A stretch of DNA of 41,584 nt from Paenarthrobacter nitroguajacolicus (GTDB lineage Bacteria > Actinomycetota > Actinomycetes > Actinomycetales > Micrococcaceae): contig NZ_JAQPPK010000035.1 of assembly GCF_029952445.1 (NCBI RefSeq), positions 1 to 41,584 of the forward strand, written 5' to 3'. The position numbers were made by a program, and so were the translations under genes. The notes below the pieces were generated by a model. The model made no database searches, was not told where the DNA came from, and was given only the letters and a program-made list of their open reading frames with translations. This document shows positions 32,186-39,266 of this stretch, piece after piece (position 1 is the stretch's first letter; the number at the start of each line of letters is the position of its first letter).

Positions 32186-33079
32186 CTACGGCGTGGGGCT
32201 GCCGCCGTTGACGTTGAGCGTCTCTCCTACGACGTAGCTGGATTCGGGTGACGCCAGGAACACGTAGGCCGGAGCCAGTTCCGCCGGTTGGCCGGCGCGG
32301 CCCAAGGGCGTGGACTGGCCGAACTCGGGGAGTTCCTCTTTGGGCTGGCCGCTGCTGACCTGCAGCGGGGTCCAGATGGGTCCGGGTGCAACGGCGTTGA
32401 CGCGGATGCCCTTTGGCGCGAGTTGCTGCGCGAGTCCCTTGGTGAAGTTGTTGATGCTCGCTTTGGTGGTGGCGTAGTCCACCAGTGTGGGTGATGGGTT
32501 GTACGCCTGGATGGAGGTGGTGTTGATGATCGTGGAGCCGGCGGGCATGTGGGGGAGCGCGGCCTTTGTCAGCCAGAACATCGCGTACACGTTGGTTTTC
32601 TGGGTGTGGTCGAACTGCTCGTCCGTGATGTCGGCGAGGTCCTTCTGGGCGACCTGCTTGCCGGCGTTGTTGACCAGGATGTCAACGCCGCCCAAAACCG
32701 CGACGGCGGTGTCCACCACTTCCTGGCAGGTTGCGGAGTCTTTGAGGTCGCCGGGGACTTTTACGGCCTTGCGGCCTGCGGCCTCAATGAGTCCTGCGAC
32801 CCGTGCGGCGTCCTCTTCTTCCTCGGGAAGGTAGGAAAGCACGACGTCGGCCCCCTCGCGGGCGAAGGCGATGGCGGTGGCTGCGCCGATTCCCGAGTCC
32901 GCGCCGGTGACGATCGCTTTGCGTCCCTCAAGTCTTCCGGTACCGCGGTAACTGTCTTCGCCGAGGTCGGCCTTGGGCGTCAGTTCGGCGTCGAGGCCGG
33001 GCTCGGGCTGGTGTTGCTTTGGCGGGGAGATCTGCTCGTAGGCAGTGACCGGGTTGCGGAAGGTGTACTGGTCAGTCAT
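32186..33079 (-). CDS. SDR family oxidoreductase, general stress protein 39-like
   Basis: A 297-residue short-chain dehydrogenase. The N-terminal extension (YTFRNPVTAYEQISPPKQHQPEPGLDAEL, residues 5-33) is typical of the YhdF/YhxC (GSP39) group, which is stress-induced in other bacteria. The NAD(P) motif TGADSGIG is at residues 58-65. NNAG and the catalytic YATTK with an upstream TTS serine are present, and the C-terminus is GETLNVNGGSPTP. The substrate is unknown. GGAGGA lies 5 nt before the ATG. Confidence 0.93.
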   Translation of the reverse strand: MTDQYTFRNPVTAYEQISPPKQHQPEPGLDAELTPKADLGEDSYRGTGRLEGRKAIVTGADSGIGAATAIAFAREGADVVLSYLPEEEEDAARVAGLIEAAGRKAVKVPGDLKDSATCQEVVDTAVAVLGGVDILVNNAGKQVAQKDLADITDEQFDHTQKTNVYAMFWLTKAALPHMPAGSTIINTTSIQAYNPSPTLVDYATTKASINNFTKGLAQQLAPKGIRVNAVAPGPIWTPLQVSSGQPKEELPEFGQSTPLGRAGQPAELAPAYVFLASPESSYVVGETLNVNGGSPTP

Positions 33080-33176
33080 GGTGGTCCTCCGGTTGCTTCG
33101 GCATGGAAAACAAAAGCTAAGTAAGCTTATGATTCCAGCCTAGGCATGTGGAGGCGCCTATGCCAAACCAGACGTA

Positions 33177-34250
33177 TCAGGCGGCTGAGTGGACCGCCAC
33201 GGACGCCCGCTCAACGGCAGGGCAGGCGATTTTCACGGGGCCCTCGACGTCGGCCTGGTCCAGGCCCAGCAGCAAGCGGACTCCTGCTGCGCCGAGTTCA
33301 TAGTGGGGCAGGGACACTGTGGACAGTGGCGGCCGAAGGTGCGCGGCGATGACTTCCTGGTTATCGAAACCCACTACGGCGATGTCGTCGGGGATGGCCA
33401 GTCCGTGCTCCCGGAGGCCGTCGTAGAGGCCCATTGCCATGCGGTCGTTGTAGCAGTAAACGGCGGAAACGTTGAGCTTGAGCAAGTCCTCCGTAGCGCC
33501 GTAGCCACCCTCCTGGTCCGGGTAGGCCTCCAACACCAGCTCGGGATCGAACGCAATTCCCTCAGCTTCCAGCGCATCCATGTAGCCCTTAAGTCGTCCA
33601 TCCTTGGCCGGAGCAGGGGTTGTGGTGTTGATGAACGCGATGCGGCGATGGCCGCCGCGCAACAGAATTTCCGTGGCCGACTTCCCGCCCTGTGCCTCGT
33701 CCGGCACCACTGCGCGGGATGTCAACGAATCCGGCGAGAAGCAATTGACCAGCACGAAATCGGACTCACGCAGGGTTGCGGGAATCTCGGTAGCCCGGTG
33801 GAACCAGGTCGAGTAGAGGATGCCGCGGACCTTGTACTCAAGCATCATGGCGATGGCGTCCTTTTCCAGGTCCACGTTGCCCTCTGTGTTGGCGATCAGC
33901 AGGGCGTAGCCGTGTTTCCATGCTTCGTCCTGCGCGCCATGAATGATCTGGCCGGCGAACGGGGTAGTCGCTACGCCGTCGGCAACGAGACCGATGAACT
34001 TGGACGTCCCGCTGACCAGGTTCTTTGCCATCGCGTTGGGCCGGTACCCCAGGCGCCGGATGGCCTCCTGCACGCGTCGGCGGGTCTCATCGGCGATACG
34101 GGCGTTCTTCTTTTTGTTGATGACCAGAGACACTGTGGCCGTTGAAACACCGGCTGCTTCAGCAACTTCACGGAGGGTGACCGGATGGGCGCGGTCGGTA
34201 GTGATTGGAACGTCGGCCGCGCTGCCTGAATTTTTCTCCTGCGAAATCAT
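33177..34250 (-). CDS. LacI family transcriptional regulator of the fructan locus
   Basis: A LacI/GalR repressor, 357 residues from the ATG at 34250, which has GGAGG 4 nt upstream. The alternative ATG at 34292 makes an ATGA overlap with the permease gene but has a poorly spaced ribosome site. The HTH is VTLREVAEAAGVSTATVSLV, the hinge region NAMAKNLVSGTS, and the ligand domain carries AVYCYNDRMAMGL and IAVVGFDNQEV. It is the last gene of the GH32 / CUT1 operon and is the likely repressor acting at the three 17-bp sites at 38960, 39004 and 39049. The inducer is presumably a fructose-containing sugar. Confidence 0.92.
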   Translation of the reverse strand: MISQEKNSGSAADVPITTDRAHPVTLREVAEAAGVSTATVSLVINKKKNARIADETRRRVQEAIRRLGYRPNAMAKNLVSGTSKFIGLVADGVATTPFAGQIIHGAQDEAWKHGYALLIANTEGNVDLEKDAIAMMLEYKVRGILYSTWFHRATEIPATLRESDFVLVNCFSPDSLTSRAVVPDEAQGGKSATEILLRGGHRRIAFINTTTPAPAKDGRLKGYMDALEAEGIAFDPELVLEAYPDQEGGYGATEDLLKLNVSAVYCYNDRMAMGLYDGLREHGLAIPDDIAVVGFDNQEVIAAHLRPPLSTVSLPHYELGAAGVRLLLGLDQADVEGPVKIACPAVERASVAVHSAA

Positions 34251-34288
34251 CTGTCCTCCATCAGGAGTATATCCATCTGCAGTCGCCG

Positions 34289-35194
34289 TCATCCCTTCGT
34301 CGCCCCGCTCTCAAGGCCCTGGATCATGGCCTTGTTCAGCACCAGGAAAACCAGCAGCAACGGTGTGATGGTCACGCAGACGGCAGCGAACGTGGCCGTC
34401 CAGTCCACTTTGCCCATGGCACCGATGTAGTTCTGCAGGCCCAGCGGGATCGTCTTGAGATCCTCGGAGAGGACAAAGGTATTGGCGAAAATGAAGTCGT
34501 TCCAGATGAAAATGCTGTTGACCAGAACCACGGTGACAACCGTATTCAGCGACAACGGCAAGGTAATCAGTCCGAAGATCCGGTAAGGGCCGGCGCCGTC
34601 AAGCGAGGCCGCCTCATACGTTTCCCGGGGAATGTACTCAAAGAACGACGAGAACAGATAGATGGACATGGGCAGCGCAAACCCGGCCAAAGGAATGATC
34701 ATCGACTGGTAGGTGTCCAGGAGGTTCACGGTGGAGTAGTCAATGAACAACGGGACCAGCGCGATCTGGACAGGAACGATGATTCCCACCAGGAACAAGC
34801 CCCTGACAAACCTGCTCAAACGGAAGCCCAGGACCTGGATGGCGTAGGCGGCCATCATGCCGAACAGGACAATGAGCAGGTTGGCGCCCATGGTGACGAT
34901 GAAACTGTTCAGGATGTTCCGGCCAAGATCGCCCGTTTCAAAGGCCCGCGCGTAGTTCTCCCACGTCAATGAACTTGGCAGGGCGAAGGGGTCTCCGGTT
35001 GCGAAGTCCTGTTCCGTGCGGAGGCTGGTGAGGAACAGCCAGGCCAGCGGGTACACCTGGACGATGACGATGAGCATGATCAGGACCCGCGAAAGCGTCC
35101 GGTACAGGCTCGGCTTGCGGCGTCGCCGCTTGGGCGCAGCCGACGACGGCGGGACCGCCGGTGACTGGGTGGCCGGGGCTGTTTGGGCGATCAT
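34289..35194 (-). CDS. Carbohydrate ABC transporter permease, MalG type (CUT1)
   Basis: A 301-residue membrane permease. The basic N-terminus (APKRRRRKPSLYRTLSRVLIM) precedes six membrane segments, and the EAA loop (YIPRETYEAASLDGAGPYRIFGLITLPLS) is of the MalG type. The C-terminal ALNKAMIQGLESGATKG-like end (VLNKAMIQGLESGATKG here) is characteristic of CUT1 permeases. The ATG at 35194 overlaps the stop of the MalF-type gene (ATGA), so this start is secure. It forms the import pore for a fructan oligosaccharide or difructose anhydride together with its partner. Confidence 0.93.
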   Translation of the reverse strand: MIAQTAPATQSPAVPPSSAAPKRRRRKPSLYRTLSRVLIMLIVIVQVYPLAWLFLTSLRTEQDFATGDPFALPSSLTWENYARAFETGDLGRNILNSFIVTMGANLLIVLFGMMAAYAIQVLGFRLSRFVRGLFLVGIIVPVQIALVPLFIDYSTVNLLDTYQSMIIPLAGFALPMSIYLFSSFFEYIPRETYEAASLDGAGPYRIFGLITLPLSLNTVVTVVLVNSIFIWNDFIFANTFVLSEDLKTIPLGLQNYIGAMGKVDWTATFAAVCVTITPLLLVFLVLNKAMIQGLESGATKG

Positions 35195-36072
35195 GAGTCT
35201 GCCTTCCGCTTGAGCATGAAGAGAATGAGGCCGACGGCGACGAGGCACTCGATCACGATGAACACGGAGATGGTGCTTGCGTAGCCAAAGTCAGTGCTGG
35301 TGAAGGCCGTCTTGTACATGTAGGTGGTGAGCAGCTCGGAGGACTGTCCGGGGCCGCCGTTGGTCATGAGGTAGGGGATGTCGAAGCCGCGCAGCCCGTA
35401 GGTGGTGGCCATGATGGTGGTGGTGATCCAGACAGGCCGGATGTACGGAAAGCGGATCTTGGTGAAGAGCGTCCACTTCGATGCGCCATCCAGGACTGCG
35501 GCTTCTTCCAATTCCTTGGGAACGGCGATCAGGGCCGCGTAGATGATGAGCATGTAGAGCCCGGTGAAACGCCATCCCTCGGGGGCGGACACCGCGGCCA
35601 GCACCGTGTTCACGTCGGATAGCCAGGCCCGTTCAAGGGAACCCAGTCCCACCCAGTGAAGGAGCTGGTTGAGCAGCCCTACGGGATCGATCGAGTAGAT
35701 GCGGACGAACAGGAAGGCAATCGCCACGGTGGAGATGACGGCGGGCAGCAGGTAGAGGGTTTTGATGAGCTCCCGGCCGCGGCGCAGGGAGGTCAAAAGG
35801 CTGGCGACAACCAGGGCGCCACCGAGTTGCAGGACCAGGCAGATGGCCAGGTAGAGGAGGGCATTGAAGAAGGAGCGCCAGAAAACGTCATCAGCGGTGA
35901 GCATCCGGATGTAGTTCTGGAGTCCGACGAACTCCATGTCGCTGATGCCGTTCCAGGAGAAGAAGCTGAGGAACAACGATTGCAGGATGGGGAAGAGCAC
36001 TGCTGCGCAGTAGAGCAGCAGCGGCGGGAGCAGGAAGACCAGGACGGACGTCCTTGACCGGTTGGGAAGCAT
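35191..36072 (-). CDS. Carbohydrate ABC transporter permease, MalF type (CUT1)
   Basis: A 293-residue permease with six membrane segments. The N-terminal VLVFLLPPLLLYCAAVLFPILQSL and SFFSWNGISDMEFVGLQNY are typical of the MalF/UgpA group. The EAA loop is VPKELEEAAVLDGASKWTLFTKIRFPYI. It follows the binding protein gene after 47 bp, which hold a hairpin, and overlaps the MalG-type gene by 4 nt. The short length relative to E. coli MalF reflects the lack of the large periplasmic loop, as usual for this group. Confidence 0.93.
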   Translation of the reverse strand: MLPNRSRTSVLVFLLPPLLLYCAAVLFPILQSLFLSFFSWNGISDMEFVGLQNYIRMLTADDVFWRSFFNALLYLAICLVLQLGGALVVASLLTSLRRGRELIKTLYLLPAVISTVAIAFLFVRIYSIDPVGLLNQLLHWVGLGSLERAWLSDVNTVLAAVSAPEGWRFTGLYMLIIYAALIAVPKELEEAAVLDGASKWTLFTKIRFPYIRPVWITTTIMATTYGLRGFDIPYLMTNGGPGQSSELLTTYMYKTAFTSTDFGYASTISVFIVIECLVAVGLILFMLKRKADS

Positions 36073-36087
36073 GGCAGGGCCTTTCGG

Positions 36088-36111
36088 GCGGGGGGCCTTG
36101 CGACCCCCCGC
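36088..36111 (-). other. Intra-operon hairpin after the CUT1 binding protein gene
   Basis: A perfect 8-bp stem (GCGGGGGG / CCCCCCGC) with an 8-nt loop lies between the binding protein stop and the MalF-type permease start. It is placed like the hairpin after the peptide-type binding protein gene at 14054-14083. Confidence 0.6.
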
Positions 36112-36119
36112 TGCTACGT

Positions 36120-37457
36120 TTACTTGAAGAACTTGGGCGCGTTCTGCTTGATGGCGTCGTTCATCGTGGTGGTGAACTGTTCAGGCGTGATGTCGCCTTG
36201 GACCAGCAGCACCAGCTCTTGTTGGAGCCTGCCGTTGGTGGTGGGGTCCAACTGCGTATCCCATGGCATGGCCTGCTTGTCCCCAAGGTCGTTGGCCGTC
36301 TCCAGGGCTTTCTTATAGAGCGGCGTTGCGTTGGCGGGGACGGTGGTCTGCACATTGGTGGTGGGGGACAGCGCGCCGGTAGCCGCGTACTCGGCCGGGT
36401 ACTTCTCCAAGGCGAACTTGAGGAAGTCGCTTACCAGCGGATCGTAGGTCTTGGAGTTCACAGCCATGCCAATGCCGGACGGTGAGACGAACTCATTGGC
36501 CGACGTTACCGACCCCGCGGTGGTGGGCAAGGTGAAGAAATCGATGTTGTCCCGGACCGCGGGATTCAGCTTGTCCGTGGCCAGGCTCGGAAGTTCCCAC
36601 GTTCCAATGTTGTACATGGCCGCCTGGCCGGACGTGAACTGGTTCTGGGCATCCGAATATCCCTGTGAAGAGAATCCGTCCTGGAAGCAGTTGGCCTTGC
36701 CGAGCGAGGCCATCCACTCCACCGTCTTTTGGCCGGCAGCATCCGAGAACGAGGCATCACCCTTCTTCAATTTCTGGACGAAGTCAGGGCCGGCCTCCCT
36801 GAACGGCTGGTACGCAACGTAGCGTTCCAAGGGCCACTGGTCCTGCCCGTCGATGGCGATCGGAGTGATTCCGGCATTCCTCAAAGACGTGCACATAGCC
36901 GGGATGTCGTCCAGGGACTTCGGGACGGAAACCCCGGCCTTTTCCAGGAGGGCCTTGTTGTACCAAACGAATTCCAGCTCGAATTGGAACGGAATCATGT
37001 AGAGCGAACCGTCGTCGAACCGTTGGTAGTCCAAGGCTCCAGGGCGGTAATTGTCGTAGAGATTCAAGGACTTCAGCAGCTTGTCGGCGTCCACCATCTT
37101 GCCTTGCTTTGCCAGTTGCTGGGCGAACGGAGTGGCGTCGGTGTCGAAGAGCTCAGGGAGTTTGTTGGCTGCGGCCAGTGTTTCGAGCTTCTGGATGTAC
37201 GACGGCCGGTCCGGGGTGGTGATGAGGTTCAGCGCGAAGCCGGGGTGGTCCTTTGCATAGTCATCGGCGAGCTTCTTCATGATGTTGATGACTGCGCCGT
37301 CGGCGGGCCTGGAGAGCAGCCAGGAAATTTCGCGGGGTTTGATCTCACCGGTGGGGCTGACGTTGGCAGGGTCGGCGGTGTTTCCTCCACCGCCGCAAGC
37401 TGTCAATGCCAGGGCAGCTGCAGCGGCGACGGCGGCAGCGCGGAGTAGTTTTTTCAT
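36120..37457 (-). CDS. Carbohydrate ABC transporter substrate-binding lipoprotein (CUT1)
   Basis: A 445-residue family 1 solute-binding lipoprotein. The signal peptide MKKLLRAAAVAAAAALALTAC ends in a lipobox (LTAC, Cys21), followed by a Gly-rich linker. The mature protein shows SBP family 1 features: LADDYAKDHPGFALNLIT, ALLEKAGVSVPKSLDDI and the TSGQAAMYNIGTWELPSL segment. AAGGGAG lies about 9 nt before the ATG at 37457. It stands between the cytoplasmic GH32 gene and the two permeases. The ligand is inferred from context to be a difructose anhydride or short levan oligosaccharide. Confidence 0.93.
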   Translation of the reverse strand: MKKLLRAAAVAAAAALALTACGGGGNTADPANVSPTGEIKPREISWLLSRPADGAVINIMKKLADDYAKDHPGFALNLITTPDRPSYIQKLETLAAANKLPELFDTDATPFAQQLAKQGKMVDADKLLKSLNLYDNYRPGALDYQRFDDGSLYMIPFQFELEFVWYNKALLEKAGVSVPKSLDDIPAMCTSLRNAGITPIAIDGQDQWPLERYVAYQPFREAGPDFVQKLKKGDASFSDAAGQKTVEWMASLGKANCFQDGFSSQGYSDAQNQFTSGQAAMYNIGTWELPSLATDKLNPAVRDNIDFFTLPTTAGSVTSANEFVSPSGIGMAVNSKTYDPLVSDFLKFALEKYPAEYAATGALSPTTNVQTTVPANATPLYKKALETANDLGDKQAMPWDTQLDPTTNGRLQQELVLLVQGDITPEQFTTTMNDAIKQNAPKFFK

Positions 37458-37503
37458 TGCGGCAATCTCCCTTGATTGGAACAGAGGTTGGGGTTGGGGT
37501 GGT

Positions 37504-38940
37504 TTAGTTTTCGGTGCGTTGACGGATTTCAAGCTCAGTGACGGTGACGGAACCTTCGCCGGCGAAGACGCCGATCCGTCCCGTCGTCAGGTCGTAGATC
37601 CTGGCGCTGAGCGCAACCTGGCGGTCGACGACGGCGACGCAAGTGTCGCCGTCGACGATCACCTCAAGGCTGTGCTCGCCGGGGGCGAGGTTGCAGGGCC
37701 GCTCCAGTTCGATGTCGAAGGGAACGTCGCCGGACACGTGCCACTGCGCGTCTCCGGTGATGGCGCGGGGCCATCGGTCGAAGACGAGGCGGTTGCGCTT
37801 GGGCTCCAGGCGCAGGATGTACGAATGGTCGCCGTCCTGGCTTGATCGCAGGAGCAGTCCGCATTCGGTGGTGTCGGGTGCGATGTCCAGGACCGCTTTT
37901 GCGTAGAACTGCGTGGGGAGTTCCTCCTGCGAGACCACTGCGGTATAGCCGTCCGGTACGTCCAGCGACACCGGCAATTCGGCTGCCAGGGACGCCGGCA
38001 CGTCCTCCCAGAAGCTCTCCACGAGTTCGTCCGCGAAGGAGAATGCGAGGGTGCCGTCCGGATTCTGCCGTGCTTCCAGGACGGACATGGTGCCGGCCCA
38101 TTCCCAGGGCCCGTGGTCCCTGTTGCCTTCTTTGCTGGCGATCCAGCCGAAGAAGAAGCGCCGTCCATCGCGTTCAGCAGTTTTGGATGCGTAGAACGCC
38201 CGGCCGTCGATCGTGTCCAGGTTGGGTACGGTCCAGGGACCATCCGGGCTTTTCGCCATCCGGTACCGCGTGGTGAAGGATTCCGAAAACTCGGAGTACA
38301 CCATGTACCACCATTCGCCCCATTGGAAGACGTCCGGGCATTCGTGCGTGATGTAGCGGCGCGGATCCCAGAAGGGTTCGGTGTGCTCCCAGGTCATCAG
38401 GTCCGTGGAGATGCATTGGGCAATGACTCCCCGGCGCCGTTCGGGGCCCGTGGAATGCCGGGCCGCGAGCAGCATCCGCCAATGGCCCTTGGCTTCGTCG
38501 CGGAAGACGAACGGGTCCCGCCAGTCCCCGGACTCGTAGCCATCCGGAGCTCCGAACGTCAGTTCTGGATGCTTGGTCCAGCTCTGCATGCCATCGATGC
38601 TGGTGGCGTGCATCACCAGTTGGAGAGGCACGCCATCGGCACCCAGGTTGCGCGGGTTCTGGCCGGTGTAGAACAGGTGGTGGACGCCGGATTCGTCGAC
38701 GACGACGCTGCCCGTGTAGGCGTTGAAGTCCAGTTCGGCGGTGGTTCCGTGGGGGAGGGCTACCCCGTGGTCCTCAAACTGCGTGAGGTCCTTGGTGGTA
38801 ATGAGGTTCCATGACGTCCCTGGTTTGGGGTCTGAGCGTACTTCGTGGAGATAGAAGAGCCAAAACTCCCCATCCTTCTCGAAGGGGATAAGGTCGCCAA
38901 CCCAGCCGTCGGCGGGTTGGAAGAAGACTGAGCGTTTCAT
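37504..38940 (-). CDS. Cytoplasmic GH32 family protein (fructan / difructose anhydride hydrolase candidate)
   Basis: A 478-residue GH32-type beta-propeller plus C-terminal beta-sandwich without a signal peptide. All three catalytic positions can be placed. The nucleophile Asp16 is in FFQPADGWVGDLIPF, a variant of the WMNDPNG motif. The stabiliser Asp142 is in WRDPFVF, and the acid/base Glu200 is in HECPDVFQW. The beta-sandwich (about 320-470) ends GVFAGEGSVTVTELEIRQ. The divergent first motif suggests an unusual substrate rather than sucrose. Next to a levan fructotransferase-like gene and an importer, hydrolysis of difructose anhydride IV or levan oligosaccharides to fructose is plausible but unproven. 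First gene of the operon; weak ribosome site. Confidence 0.88.
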   Translation of the reverse strand: MKRSVFFQPADGWVGDLIPFEKDGEFWLFYLHEVRSDPKPGTSWNLITTKDLTQFEDHGVALPHGTTAELDFNAYTGSVVVDESGVHHLFYTGQNPRNLGADGVPLQLVMHATSIDGMQSWTKHPELTFGAPDGYESGDWRDPFVFRDEAKGHWRMLLAARHSTGPERRRGVIAQCISTDLMTWEHTEPFWDPRRYITHECPDVFQWGEWWYMVYSEFSESFTTRYRMAKSPDGPWTVPNLDTIDGRAFYASKTAERDGRRFFFGWIASKEGNRDHGPWEWAGTMSVLEARQNPDGTLAFSFADELVESFWEDVPASLAAELPVSLDVPDGYTAVVSQEELPTQFYAKAVLDIAPDTTECGLLLRSSQDGDHSYILRLEPKRNRLVFDRWPRAITGDAQWHVSGDVPFDIELERPCNLAPGEHSLEVIVDGDTCVAVVDRQVALSARIYDLTTGRIGVFAGEGSVTVTELEIRQRTEN

Positions 38941-39266
38941 CTGCGCTGATGTCCATTCTGCTAAAGCGTTTGATCACTTGAAAGCTAGCACCGCGAATCC
39001 GCTTGATCAAGCGTTTTAGCAAAGTTAATTTTCGCGGAACTTTTCTACGCTAAAACGCTTGACCAATGGCTCTTGATGTCGCTAACGTCCTTGCTTACCT
39101 AGGGCACACCCGCGTCCCCTCGACGCCGAGCGGACACACTGGTCGCGCCCAACGGACGAAGTAATCCAGCTCCTTTGATGGCGCACTTTGGCGTGCCCGG
39201 ATGTACTGCTGTGTCCGCGCTGCCATCGCGTTCTCAACCAATGAATGCTTGAGAGGAAACCGCTTC
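38941..39266. promoter_or_regulatory. Divergent GH32 control region with three LacI-type operators
   Basis: This 326-bp region lies between the two GH32 genes. Three copies of one 17-bp site are present: GCTAAAGCGTTTGATCA (38960-38976), GCTAAAACGCTTGATCA on the minus strand (39004-39020) and GCTAAAACGCTTGACCA (39049-39065), spaced 44 and 45 bp. The leftward promoter is TTGATC (39005-39010), 17 bp, TAGCTT (38982-38987): the first operator covers its start and the second its -35. Rightward candidates are TACGCT (39046-39051) overlapping the third site, or TTGATG (39073-39078), 17 bp, TACCTA (39096-39101). The remaining 39102-39266 is a leader with GAGAGG before the rightward start. Confidence 0.75.

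Noticed and set aside
33138..33163. Hairpin (gcctaggc / gcctatgc, one mismatch, 10-nt loop) after the fructan LacI gene as a terminator
   Set aside because: It has only seven paired positions, no U-tract, and overlaps the probable promoter region of the SDR gene, so it is too weak to list as a feature.
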